Assembly (NCBI GenBank): GCA_008973525.1
Contig: WACJ01000515.1
Span: forward strand, 1,798,001 to 1,862,000
Reading direction: 5' to 3'
Length of the DNA stretch: 64,000 nt
Source: Stenopsyche tienmushanensis
Taxonomy: Eukaryota; Arthropoda; Insecta; Trichoptera; Stenopsychidae
The notes beneath the pieces were generated by a model. That model saw only the letters and a program-made list of their open reading frames with translations. It had not been told where the DNA came from and did no database searches. Shown here one piece after another: positions 1 through 14,100 of the stretch. The position numbers and the translations under genes were made by a program. Each line of letters begins with the position of its first letter. The stretch's first letter is position 1.

Positions 1-1059
1 AATTACACATCGGAATCGTCTAAAATTATCCATTGGATTTGCAAATTTTATGCTTGAAATTGATCCTTTTTCCAGTATCAGCTGTTCGCGCTCTGCTCGT
101 AAGATTTGAGTATATATTTAAAGTAAGGCATGCGGACTGTTTGTAAAGAACGGGTGGTTTGTGCGAATATTTTCGTCGCGTACACATGGGATCCGTAAAT
201 CATCATGATTGTGTACAGAAATAATGCGTTGACTCTGTAACGTGGCAACCCGGTTGGAAATAGTTGTGGCGGATGTGGCAAAAGATTATTTTGCAGATCG
301 GCCGTTTCGCGGTTTAGTTAAGAGCTTTGACCGACTAATTTGACATGATTATGTTGGAATTATTCTAATGTCGGACTGGAGCATCGTGTTGCAGTGGTAC
401 TCGAGGAATTATGGCTGTCGTGTTATTCTGATCCGTACAGAGAATGCTGGAGATGTTGGTTGAAATCTAATCTATGAAGAAGTGTCTTGACATTTTAATT
501 AATCTAATGTCCCAAGCTCATACTGAAACTATCAAAATTCATTAAGCACTCTATTACAGCAGTAGAAATGAGTTGCCGGGTGATAAATCAGATAAGAAAG
601 CCCGTCTAGATTTACGATCCCTTCATACTGTTATATGTATTTTAAAATGTACTCCTGTTAATTCGGAGAATCAATTTATTTTCAATTATTATTAATCACT
701 TCAAACATACATTGATGAAGTAGTCCTGGCCTAATTTCATCATCATTATAATTAACCCATTGATGCTGTTAACATTGCATGAACATCGAATGATGGATGC
801 GAACTTATACTATGCGATACTTAAACGACAATTTAAACCTATCAACATCGATAAACTGACATCAGTTAAGCGTCAGCATCAGTCAGGCAGCAATTAAGCG
901 TCTATGTATCGCCTCGCCGCATTTTTGAGGGAAACTTTTCGCTAATATATAACATTGCTTTACGCTTGATCTTTCACAAGATTCTGTCTGCCCTATAGAA
1001 AAACATGGAAGAGGAAGTTATTGACTAGATTGACACCAATATAATTGAGTTTGAAAGTA
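1..1059. other. No gene recognised
   Basis: AT-rich sequence with only short unconvincing reading frames. Nothing supportable was seen before the left end of the Tigger element. Confidence 0.5.
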
Positions 1060-2519
1060 CAGTAGAACCTTAATTATCCAACCCTCGATTATACTGATTG
1101 TCCAAGATAAAACAAAAATATATAATTTGCTGATTTTCATATGGAGAATTGTGCCCACTTTTGCACACGTACGTGATGGATCAGAAGATGGAAATTCAGA
1201 GCGAAAAGTAATGTAAAAATCAAGAAATACAGAAGTTGAAGAGTGTATTTTATGTGGTTCATACAAAGACGATCAACTGGACAGCCAATATCTGGTCCAT
1301 TACTGCGTGAAAAAGCAATATTTTTCAATACAAAATTAAATGGAGATTCCATCTTCAAATCAAGTTTGGGCTGGCTTGAAAAATTCAAAAATGACATGGT
1401 ATCAGGGAACTTGAAATTCATGGGAAAAGTTTTTTATACTGACATACCTTCAGCAAACACATTCATTGACACATTGAAGCTATCTATGGAGAAGGAAGGA
1501 TTCGACGAAGAGTTAGCATTAAGACGTAAAAATACTTCACCTGGATACAAAACTAGTAAAGAACGTGTCACTATAACGGTGTGTGCAAATGTAGCAGGCA
1601 GAAACAGACTGCTATTGCCTGTCATTGGAAAATCAAAGAACCCTAGATGTTTTAAAAATGTCAAAAGTCTTCCGATTGATTATGATCATCAGGAAAAAGC
1701 TTGGATGAATGGTGAAGTTTTTAACCGATGGTATGAAAAACAGTTCATACCAGAAGTGAAAAAATATCAAAACTCCATAGATAAAAGAGGGAAAATATTA
1801 TTATTAACAGACAATGCACCCATCTATAGAAAGTTTAAATCAGATCGATGAAATGCTTATGGTAAAATTTCTTCTACTGAATGGCACGTCGTTAATACAA
1901 CCAATGGATCAGACTGTAATAGAAACATTCAAACGTTTACATAGAAATTAGATGCTTCGATGATTATGGATAGCAGTCGAAATTTTTGAAAAATCCATTA
2001 GTAAGTTCTAATAACATGATAGAACCTGATATAGGAGACATTCTGGAAGTAATAGCACAAATTTCGATATAACTTAGTGGTTAAATGCGATGCAAATGAT
2101 CCTGGATTCCAAATTTTTAATGATGAGGAAATAATTAAATAAATATCAGCATCGGAAGAATAAGGTCGAGAAGGCAACAAAGATACCTGCAAGGGGAGAA
2201 ATATCGATCCTGCACATTCTGAAGCTTTTCAGTGTTTAGATATCGTCATAAAATGGCTTGAAAACCAAGAAGATTCTGGATAACTTATATATCTTATTCG
2301 AGTATTCGCAATTTGGCAGCTTCTAAAAGAACAGCTAGTTTAAAGCCTAAATCAATCATAGATTCTTTAATAAAATATAATTTATTATATGTGTATGTGT
2401 ATGTAAATCTAGACAATTAAAAAATATTCATACTTTCCCTGTCAGTTATGTTTATTATCCATTATCGTTATCTGGACTACTTTCATCCCCAATTATTCCA
2501 GATAATCGAGGTTCTACTG
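1060..2519 (+). mobile_element. pogo/Tigger-type DNA transposon, defective
   Basis: The left end begins CAGTAGAACCT at 1060 and the right end finishes AGGTTCTACTG at 2519, forming terminal inverted repeats of the pogo/Tigger type. Each end is flanked by TA (1058-1059 and 2520-2521), the expected target-site duplication of the Tc1/mariner/pogo superfamily. The body holds a broken transposase frame. The element is about 1.46 kb, shorter than intact relatives of about 2 kb or more, so it is internally deleted. Confidence 0.85.
1243..1851 (+). pseudogene. Tigger/jerky-like transposase relic
   Basis: The 202-codon open stretch resembles CENP-B/jerky/Tigger transposases. It starts with the end of a CENP-B helix-turn-helix (RRSTGQPISGPLLREKA, residues 9-25). 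The DDE core follows, with SPGYKTSKERVTITVCAN near residues 99-116, the IGKSKNPRCF region, the AWMN motif, and LLLTDNAP around residue 190, which holds the second catalytic Asp. The segment carrying the first catalytic Asp is missing between FDEE and LALRRKN. The frame then breaks after DNAP, and homologous residues continue in other frames with stops. The upstream helix-turn-helix half also sits in another frame. It is therefore not functional and is not a host gene. Confidence 0.8.
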
Positions 2520-2521
2520 TA

Positions 2522-5500
2522 CATTGTTGTTAATCGATGGAAGTAATGATAATATTTCCCATGTAGTGAAAACAAGAAAACAAGAAAATTGTATGTTCAT
2601 GCAATTAAAGAAAATTGCTGCAGTCCATCAAATTAATGTGTTTTGTGTTTGCAGAAGATGACAGTAATGGCGAGCTTACATCAATATTTTCATCCAACCA
2701 TCCATTTGTCACATTATTTAAAGATGCTGTGATATTCCTATCTATTGTTATTTGATACTTGGTTTTCATGTATGTGCTATTAATTTTATTTAATTATAAG
2801 CATATGATTTTATAAGACCAGTAGACTATTTGGTTACCAAATGCCAAATTTTTGTTCATTTCAAATACTCATGACTTTAACGCATCAAGTCAGGGTTAAT
2901 ATCCTTTTTTCAAGCTTCAAATATTTTAATCGTTCACTGTTTATGTGACAAATTTAATTGATATCATCTTTAAAAGCTTGCCGATGTTAATTGGAATATT
3001 TGTTCTTATGTGCCTTTTTCCAGTGCGAATTTCGTTATTTAAATTCACATAATTTATATACGTTGCATTGGCAGAATTTATTTAATGTTTGCGGACAGAT
3101 TTACGAGTTGGAAAGCTCAAAAGTATCTTTCGCGATATCGTTTAATGGAGTGCATCCGTGACTTGTGTTGCAACAAGTCATTAATTATTTGGCAAGTGAC
3201 TTGATACAGGACATTTATCTCTTCGGCATACCTTCCTCTATAAGAGAACTGAATGGTTCTAGCAGACCATCGGATTCATATCTATAGAGTAGTTTATAAC
3301 CATCCCAATTAACTAATGACGGCTTCTCTGAGAATGCGCGTTTGATGAACGATGGACCGGAAGAGTGTCATGTGAAATTTCAACGAAAAATGATTACACC
3401 GACGTATCTTTAAAACTTGCTCTGCGTTGGAACATCATGACAGGACACCTTCATTAAAATATTTTTAGACTTGCTGAGGTGCAAATTCTGTAGGACTCAT
3501 CTATAGTGCAAATTCTTCAGTAATGAGATTGGCCAAAATATGCATGTTTCGTAACGAAAAAATTTATATTGCAAGCAAAATTATTTTGGGAAAATATGTT
3601 CTTCGAACGCGTACACTATCAGAAATAGAGCATTTTTCAGAAATAAAAATCGTCGGCAATTGTGTTAATGAGTTTCGTCTTGCATCACTCTTGTTTCAGC
3701 ACGTTCATAATGAAAAATGATGTCGGTAAAATTTTCAGACATGCGAACCAGAAATGTTGAGTTTAATATTTTAAGATTTAAAAAATACCTGCTAAGAATG
3801 TCCTTGGATAAAAATCTTTAACAAGGATCGAAAATAGATCGTATCAAAGCTTAATTACATCACAGTCATAAATTATCTAACCTCCTACTTTTAACAATAA
3901 ATTCATACTTGGCTGTCAAACCATACTATTTTCGCTAATGATATTTCGAACCCATCTGATAAAAGCGATCTTCATTTCGAAATCTGAATAAAAATGAATC
4001 ATCCCATTGTTCCTCAAAGCTATGAAGCTGATCCAACTCATTTGATAGTGTTCATTAGTACAAACGCTACCAAATTACCCGAAAAATACCAGTGGACAAG
4101 TATTAATCGTCGGATGGTCTGACATTAAGACAACAATCCAAGAAGAATAAACGGATCTGCTCTAATAAATTTTGCGCAGAATTTATTGCCAATTGTAACA
4201 CGATTCTGAGAGCTAAATATTCAAAATATAAATGGAACAAAATGAAGTTCATGGTTAAAACAAATTGCCGTTCTTTAGTGATTTTCGAAAGCGATTCGTT
4301 TGCCAATTAACAGAAGAAGAATTGGGGATTAGCATGTTTGACAATCAAAGCTTACTTGATACAATGAAATGATTATTTGTTTGTAAATATATCACATATA
4401 TTAACATTCATCGTGGATCAATTGATTGTGACATCGGAGTTTTAGAATTTCAACCACAACAAATGTTACTCAATTCTATCGATTTTGTGGAAATTCTGAT
4501 TGTCATATATTAAAAAAGTTCAAAAACATGTTCATTAGAAACAGTGACTGATCATAAGAAAGCACGAATTTACTTAGATCATGTTTTGAAACGCCACCAA
4601 TGATTCAAAAACACACTACAGACGGGACGCAGAGTATTAGTCTTCTTCGAATTTATTGTCATATTGATTTAACGTATTGTAGTAGTGATCTTTCATAAGG
4701 GTAGTTGCTTTTAACCTCTCAAAGAGGTAAGATACAATGCTGTGTTTGAATTCCAATGACTCATAAAGAGCATTCTTACAGGTTGAGTTCGAAAACAGAC
4801 AGAGACGAAGAGAGTATTTTGCGTATATCGTACGATTGTATAGATCGTTGAACCAAATTTATCGACTAATGATGATATAATTAATCGATTTCAAGTGTAT
4901 TGATCTCATAAAGAAATGACTGAATATTGTGTGCTTTCGACAGAATTTATTTATTTATGTACAAGCTTCATACACGCTGCGATGGTCCTGACAGATAAGC
5001 GGGTTTGTACGACGATAAGTGGCGGAAAAGAAAATATACCATCTAAGATTATGAATATAAAAGTGTCCTATTTAGCGTTGCTAATAACACGTTAACTGTG
5101 CGAAGCATATTTTAATATGCCATTGAAAGTTATTGAAATTAATTTTATAAAATTGAACACATTCCCAATATACAGATTGATTTATTTGCTTAAAAATATT
5201 TGGTAATTTTGAAGCGATTTTTACATAAGATTATTTTATCTCACATGATACCTAATGTCATTGGTTACACATCAAGTTTGCATGCATCAACACCCGCTTG
5301 AAATGTGTTAATATTGCTTACTTTGTGAACACGTAAACATTTAGGATTTATTTTGACATATCACACATGTCTTCATATTTAAAAAATAACCTGGACCTCC
5401 CGATACCAATACTGAAATACAACTCAATTTTTCCAAATCAATCTAATGATTTTCATAATTTAGAACAATAAGCGACCATCAAAAAGCGAAGATCTGATCA

Positions 5501-7443
5501 GGTAGTAATCTATCGATCTCTGCTTTAATTTTTGGAACCAAGGATGATAAATTAATAAACAAATATACTGTCAAATGTTAATCATAATTAAGAATCTCAT
5601 CAGTGGGAAAATAATTCATACTCTGAGCCAATAAATCTTTTAATTGATTTTAGCGCAAATCTTTCATAATTTACTTCATTTCTCGACATTCCGACATGTA
5701 AATAACGACCCATTAAGCCGAAATCGATTCGATTGATTTATAATATAATAATAAAATAATACTACAAGCTCTTCGTTTATATTGTTAAGTAATTGGCGCT
5801 TTGTGGAACGACGCTAAGTGAGTATTAGTTCCGGATTAACATGAAGACATGACAGATTTAACACTCATAGGCAATCCTCAGCGGTGTTTATGCATTTTTT
5901 TTTCATCTCCACAATAACTGTTTTCAGGCATCATGCCAACTACTATAATGAGATTGATCGGTCAAGTAATTTATCTAGCTTTTTTCAACACGTTGAAAAT
6001 TCTTCGGAGTTACGGCGACTTTCTAGTTACATAATGGCTCTCGTCTCGAATTAAGAATTTTAATTTTATATCCGTCATTTGGGGGAATTCCCAAACTGTC
6101 CGGGAATAGTCACAGCTTCTATATACAATGATCGGATGCGGAGATAATGAGCTATTGAAGAATGTTTCTATCGACTTGGCGAAATTGAACGGCGACGCTA
6201 AGAAAATGTTTATACTAGGGAGCATTCGTAGATTTTCTAAATTTTCCACGCAAAAAATCGACATTCATCGGTACAGCTGAAGTATATTTAATTACAGCTC
6301 GTAAAAAGGATTTTTTTCAGCTAGGATCGTATAAAAAAGAGTGCACTGATGCCAATTTTTTTTTTTAGGAACGTCATTTGCTTCTATTGTTATCATAATA
6401 AATGATCAAGAATTGCTTTCATGCTGCTAAATGTATAGTGTTTGTACTTCAGCGTTTTTATGATTCGACAGCATTTTGAGTATTATACTGAAATACATCC
6501 GTTTTTTGGAAGCCTTGAGAATGAAGTTCGCAAAAAATAATTCTCATACGAATTCCATTTTGTGGACGGTCTGCTTAACAAATCCCTCCTGTCAAATCCA
6601 ATTATGCATGAACTCCTACGTATTTTGCTTCTCGGAAATATTATTACAATAAAAAATTGGAACTTTCAATAAATCTACACATAAGCCTTGAAAAGCTTAA
6701 AAAATCGCTGTTGACCGCGTAATAAGCGCTATGCAGAAAATCGTCCAACACGTGGACAAGATTAATGTTTTCCGCTGATGGAATCGTAATATATCATACA
6801 TGACAGTATGAAAATTAAAAATAATAATTTCTTATAATCAAAAAAATGTTTGAGAAGCACTCTAGCGAGACTATCAACAATATAATTCGAGACGGTCGCT
6901 TCTATTCTATTTTTTCAGCAAAATTTATGTGAATGGAGGAATTCTGTGTCGCGACCTATTCTAATTACAAGTTGTTTATTTTGATTGTATTCAAAGAATT
7001 GATCTAATTTAAGATTATATCACTTTGCAAAGGAGTATTTTAATACCTAAATTCATAAAATTAGCTTTTTATAAAATCGATGGAGTAAATGCAGTAGAAA
7101 ATGGCGCTAAAGCCTTTTGGATGGACTATTCTGGCTAATATATAATGATTTTTAAAAACAGATTGATGAAGCAATTTTATTGCAATTTATATTATATATG
7201 GGATCTGATATATCGTAAAATTTAGAGGATAATAATACAAATGCAAACTACGAAATTATTAAGCATTTTATCTTAACAAAGCATTAAAAAAGTATAGACT
7301 TGGCCAAAAGTTTTATATTTTAAATGATGATTTTTCATTGAAAGGAGCTAATAATTAAAGTAAAAACTTCTCAAGTACTTAACTCCACATAATAAAATTT
7401 AAAAAGATCTATTATTAAAAAAATAAGCCAACTAAAATTGAAC
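2522..7443. other. Long gene-free stretch
   Basis: About 4.9 kb of AT-rich sequence. The open frames are short, lack recognisable motifs or splice partners, and look like chance. Confidence 0.5.
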
Positions 7444-7447
7444 TTAA

Positions 7448-8167
7448 GGGACGTTTTTATCTTGTTGGGCCTAAAAGAGATCGGTTTTTTAACATTTTTT
7501 TATGCAAAAAGTATTGAATATAGAATGTTGATATTTAGTATGTAGACTAGGAAATCTTTATTGAACATAAAAATATTTTTTAAAGTTTGACAAAGTATAT
7601 TAGTGAGAGTGGGGGGAGTTACGTATGTCGATAGACGAGCGATGACATTCATCACCATGGAAGTCCTACTGTCCTTGGACAGATGATTTGCAGCAAAAAA
7701 ATTAAATCTATTTTTATTTTATATAATATCGTGTATAGTATAGTCTATAATCATGAAGAAATATTTAAAAAAAATAAAAAATAGTGAGCGATTGAAGAAA
7801 AATGTGCGTTTTTACCAAACTTTTTTTGTAGTTTTTTGTTCATAAAAAAACCGGTTGAATATTTTTAGTTAATTGTAGTCTATACGATGAAGACGTTTAT
7901 TATACACGTGTCTGCCAAATTTCATAAAAAACGCTCATCTAGGCCGTGTGGGAGCACTTCCATGAGCTTGGAAAAAGTAGTTTCGAGAAAAACTGCGTTT
8001 AAAGTTTCTCCTCTCTTCAGGTTCGCGAAGAATAGTTTCTCCTCGTCGGCGTATAACTTCGCGAATTTCATTTATATTGACTTGAAATTTACTGAACGTA
8101 TTCTTAAACATTGGTTCTTTCCGATACACGAAGAAAAAAAAATTAATCAACAAGTTATAAACGTCCC
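7448..8167. mobile_element. TTAA-flanked inverted-repeat element (MITE-like)
   Basis: The left end reads GGGACGTTTTTATCTTG after TTAA (7444-7447). The right end reads CAAGTTATAAACGTCCC before TTAA (8168-8171). The two ends are inverted copies of about 20 bp with a few mismatches. TTAA duplication is the hallmark of piggyBac-type insertion. No transposase is visible inside. The interior at 7975-8010 carries a GTAGTTTCGAGAAAAAC-type motif that recurs in diverged form near 58015 and 22900. A partial copy of the other end lies at 39145-39192. Confidence 0.7.
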
Positions 8168-8171
8168 TTAA

Positions 8172-11100
8172 ACTTCAAAATGCTGCTGAAATTCTGAAAA
8201 TGAGATATTTGAAAAATAAATAATTCCACATAAAAATGAAATATGATCGGATATTACTCAATTAACGAAAGCTCGATGGTTGAATTTATCGACTAAAAGC
8301 TCCCAATAGAAAGCTCATCGAGCATAATCGTCTATGAGAAAGCTCTAGGCAGATGTTTGGCAGCCTCTCATCGATCCATCAAACAATTGATACAAATCAT
8401 CGTCATAATTGAAGAACCATTTAACAACACCGATAGGCGTTTAGCTCAATTAAAGCAAATCAACATAATCGCAGACCATTTCGCATACATCGACTCAACA
8501 ATGGCGCTTTTTACCATTAGATTGAATTTATTACCCCGATAGTGATTCATTCGATCGTTCTCTATGAAATATATCGCTCGAATTCTTCGCAAATGTGCCA
8601 TCGTATATTAACGATTAACATCCGACCGTATGTGAAGATATGGTTAGAAATAATTTATTTGACTGTTTGATTTATTCTTCAGCGAGCCGCATTTAAAGTG
8701 TTAAATTTGTGGGACGCGCCGAAGAGATTTACGAGTCTATGAAACGGAAAATTGTTATTAATATTTTTCCAGAAACGCTTGGAATAATGTGCGGTCGTCG
8801 GTTCATGGCGAATGTGCAATTTTTTGATACACCCAATTAAAAGAACGTTAATTTAATTTATTAAAGAAACATTGTAGCAAATATCTTCGGATTGTATTTG
8901 GCTTAACATCAAAGAATCCGTGCGATTAATTATTTATGTATGGCTTGATTCGAATGAATAGACGAACATAAGTTCTTAGTATTGCTAACGTTCTCGATTG
9001 ATTTACTGTATTGAAAGCATCGTTTTAATAGAGTATACTTAAAGATTTAGTATCGATAATGAAGTTTTAATTTATGGCCGTAGTAAAAAGATTAGAAATG
9101 AAAATTTAAGACTTACCCTGCAAATAAAAGAGCTTTTCAGTATGACGCAATTCGACTTTGATTAAAGGATTTAATGATTTATGCTAGTCATAAAAATAAA
9201 TAAATAATGATCAAATATATCACTAATATTCCGAATATCTCTTATAAAGCTACACTTAAAATATTTAAGGGGTGGTTGAATTACTTCTATTGTCGCCGAG
9301 ATGATTTCGATCCGAAGATTCAGGTCTGACTGAACACTCATCAAGTCCAATACAAAGGCTACGTGATATTTCTCAGACGAATTAGTATGGAGGCCCGGAA
9401 AATAGTCAGCAATCATCAAAATAGTTACTTGGGTGAGACGTGAGCCACACCAGGAAAATTCAAGCTAGAAGTATTAAAATTCCGTCGAGATTGCCTTCAT
9501 AATTATAAATTGATCCTAGAAAAACATAAAAGTATAAGGCTTAATTACGTAAAGATTTGTATTTAAATTAAGCTTTATTGTCTTTCATCAAGACTAAAAT
9601 GTATTAGCTAAAAACCATATCTTTTACGTACAATATAATTAATTTTAAGCATAAATTACATTAAAAATATAAAAATACATACGGGTTGTGCACCAAAATT
9701 ATGCTTTTTAAAGCATATTAATAAATATATATGATTCCTCTATTAATATTCTAAATATCCTTATCATTTGATTTGAATCATAATATTAGGGTACCAGTGA
9801 TTAATCCATTACTTTTAGAGAACATCCCTCATGCAATTCTATTGTCGATTTAGAATCTGAATGGGAAATTCATAGAGTTTGCTGAATTGGATGCATTTAG
9901 GTTGATTGATTGTGGTTAGAAATGATAATTGATGTTTGAATTGACGATTTCGTCGATATAATTTTCAAATGTACTCGTATGATAATTGTACTATAGATCA
10001 AAGAGAAAATATATAAATCATCTTTGGTATATATTAACGACGAGCTCTTTGATCAATGTTACTTGTTTATAAACAATGCATTCATCAGTCATGAGATTTG
10101 ATATTTTAACACTAAGAAAACTGCTGCAGACAAAATAACAGTGCCAAAATATAATAGATGAGAAATAAGATATTGATAATATGCATTTGGATTGGATTTA
10201 ATAGCAAAGTAACCCTGTTTAAAAACGGATTTGTTATTAAATAATGGTTTTAAACACAACCAATTGATCAATATGATATGGTACCATCAGACTATTTGAA
10301 GAGCACTGCTTAATATTGATATAAATCAGCTCGTGACCAAAGTTGACATGTTGGTTTGATGCTGAATTCACGTGACTGACGTAAATCATTTCTATTTAGA
10401 TCTTTAGCAGACTAAATACTACCTTTATTTTTTTATAGCGATTTAATTTAGCCATCATTCAATTTAATCTCAACTATTACATGTACAAGAGCATTATTTT
10501 TGCTGTAAAAGTTGCCGAATAAATCGGTCTGGCCGAAGTCCAAAAGCTTCGAACGACTCGCCGAAGTACAAATACGTGATTAGTACGACGCTTCGAACTA
10601 AGCACCGGCTTTAGATGAGAAAAAAATGAAATTTGAAACTTGCCATAGTGTCAAAATCGCGATGATTGAACAAGTCTTAAAATCTGATATTTAACGCGAC
10701 ATTCTTCTTTAAGGGTGCACTTTGGAAATATGGCTTTGAATAATTGGTCGTTTGAAGTTTGTCGTCGCAGCCTCGGTTTATTTACATTTTTCTTGGCGAA
10801 GACATACTTGCGGACAGGTTGTCATCATTGTCCATGGATAGTGACAGTCTAATATTTTTAGTTTTCAGACATTTTTGGCCAGTGAAACGCAACCATTTTG
10901 GATTAAACGTCGAATAGCGGACTTTCAGATGGGTATGCCATCGTCAATCAAATCTGACAAAATATTTAAACGCTTAATGGTGATGATGGCCAGGTATGCA
11001 TAAACATGCGAGATTTCAACACATATTAAACACGGAGGTATTAAAATAAACAAGCAAAGCTAAAGACGTCCTTGGTTAATTATTTTTTTTGGAATTTCTT

Positions 11101-14100
11101 AAATAATCATACTGACATATAAGGCATGCCACGTGGCAATGGAGTAATGGTGGATTCATAATATTTATATACATATATTGAACTATTTGAAATTTTCAGG
11201 ATGCTTCCATGAAAGATCGATTTCCAGACTAAATCTTGAACGATTATTTTCAAAAAAATTAAAGAATCATATTAGTTATAATCAGTCAATATGTTAGTAT
11301 GTTTGTATTGATAACAATAATATGACTGTTGATTTAACAGGAAAATTAATATAGAGAATATGAAAACCTGCGAGCAACCCTTGTTGATTTTATCAATCAA
11401 TAAGATCAAAAGTATATAGAATTTGAAATTGATAATATTTGGTCATGTCAGGCATCATAGACATCTTGTCAACATTATGAGATATTTATTTTTATGTACT
11501 GTAAATTTAGATAAACAGTCAATAAATACCAAACGTTTTTGTACCACTGATTTTAAGATATGCAAAATTTGTCATTCAAAGTTATTAAGCAGGTCTTTGA
11601 TAAGATCAGAGCTTTAAAAAAAAACTATTTTGACAAAAATACATAGACAGTGTCCAATATATGAATATTCACCATCGTTTTTCATTGTAAAAAGATCAAG
11701 ATTTCCTATCTAGAAAAGCGATTTTTCTTCGACAACTTATGCGGTGGATTGAGCATGAAATAGCTATAACTATAATGCGGTTATTCCAAAATAACTCCAC
11801 GCTTCTTCGTCCAGCGGTAGGGATTTATATCGTAAAACTGTTGTTTTTGCCTCGATGAGAGCCGTTGTCACTATTTTGGACACTATTAATATCAGCCACA
11901 AATGTTTGATATAAATTTAAGTTTGAAGACATTTTTATTCACAAAAAAATGGGTTGAATGACTCTCATTCTTGGACAGAAATACTCATAGAAGCGAACCG
12001 AATCGAGCTTTTACGAAAGCTTCAATTTGAGTAAATGATCAAAAATGATCACGTCTACACGTCGCCCGAATGTATATCCAAAGCACGAAGAGCAGAAAGA
12101 TAGACGTAAACATCAAAATTGATTTGTTTATAGATTTGATGTTTATAAATTAAATACTTCATCAATCATGCGCTTTATTTAGTGTACGATGCGAAAATAA
12201 TAACCGCTTCTAAATCTCATAAATCCGGGAGTAATATGCGCAATAAATGCAGATTTATTTGATAAAGTAACTTTTCTTATCAAAATCGAACCATTGATTG
12301 GTCTTAGTATACGGTTTATCTATTATATTAAAGAAGCTTTCTTGGATAAGTAGATAAATATGATACTTCTTTGATTTATATCAATAAAGATCATGATCCC
12401 AAGAAACATTGATGAGATTAATCTTATATTATTAATTAATATCGTATCACTCTGGATTTCACGGGAATTCTTGAAATCCTTATTCAGTATTAAATGTAAA
12501 CTTAATTTAAAAAATCTATATTAAACTAAAGAACTTAATGTCCTATATTTCAATAGTTGAACATTTCCCATGAAAGCTCGATGCTGAATTATGTGAATTC
12601 TGCCAAATTAATCACATAAATTTAGCATCGGTTCACAATCAATATGATACCAAAATGAATTCTATTATCAATATTCAAACATGAGTATCACAAAAATAAC
12701 AATTTAGGTTGGGATCATCAGACCTAACAAAAAAAGCTTCTGAAACTTTAAAAGGAATGCGTAGATAAATTGATATATTTTCCTCAAAGCACTGTAGATC
12801 AATAAACTGCATTCTCACAATTTATAAAAGAAAATAAATTTGTTATTAAATACTTAAAATGCATTGGTAATATTAGATGATATTGGCAAAGGAATCCCAA
12901 AAATCATCACTAGAATATACTGTAAAAGCAGTATCTTGTTCCTTAAAATTTTGAATTGAATTGATTTGATTTAATCCTTCAATTATTAGTAGTTTCTTCA
13001 ATCGTATAAAATAGAAGCAATATCATTTGTATCAATTGCTAGAAAATAATTTATGGAAATTGTACAAACATTATTAAAAATCTATTCAAAGGGTACTTAC
13101 AGATTTTACGTTTATTTTTGATGTCCGGATGGAACATAGTTTTAGCACTTAAATTATACAAAAAATCATAAAAGCAATGCTTTTAAAATATACAAAAGCC
13201 TCGGAAAACATAGAAAATCCACATTTAAAGCAGTTTTATAGAGCTTCTAAGGTATACACAATAAAATGGTGCATAAATATCATGGAGATAAATTGCGAGA
13301 GTATAATAGTTTTCATTGAATTCTTTAAAATAAAAGCATTTTGCATGATATTTCTTATACGTATGATAAACATATTCATTTATACGGGCTTATATATTTA
13401 CCAGACTAAGTGTTACCAAAACCTATGCATTAACTGATCGATGACCGTAAAATAAAGGATTCCATGCTTCCATACATGCTGTTTCTTACTATTATACCAA
13501 AAAATGCATACATTTATTCGTAAGTTTATGATAATTTTAAATTCATAAAAGAAGTGTTTCAAAAGCCTGGCTTAATAACCCGATTCTTTGTATTCCAGAA
13601 AGTCCTTTTTATTATCAATCAACAAGGACCAAGAACCGTCCAGAATAATTTTAAATCATCTCCCGAGGAAAACTACTCAGTCTTTAATTCAATTCCACAC
13701 ATTCATCCAGGTGACCCGCTGGGTGAGCGTTTTAAATGAAACTCGGAGGTCATATTAAAATATTCTTCAATATTGAGTGATCGAGGAGTTGAATATATGA
13801 TACAGAAGAATTGGATGTAACCCCTTTCTGTGAATGGGTATTAAAGAGGTCCTAGTCCTGCAGAGGATTGTTTGTGGCTGCACTATGATGATGATGATGA
13901 TATTATATTGAGTATCTCCAACTCGTTACATATATTTGCAAAAGTCTTCAATTGCCCTTGGCATTGCTAAATGATCAAAATAATAACATCACTTACACAA
14001 TAGTGTTGTTAGCCGTTTCTCGTTGTCATGGGTGGATTTATATCAACGAGTATAATTGTCAATATATTTCGCAGCTGACTCTATCCATTATTTTTGTTAT

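Noticed and set aside
13880..13902. Short ATG trinucleotide run
   Set aside because: Ordinary microsatellite without context.
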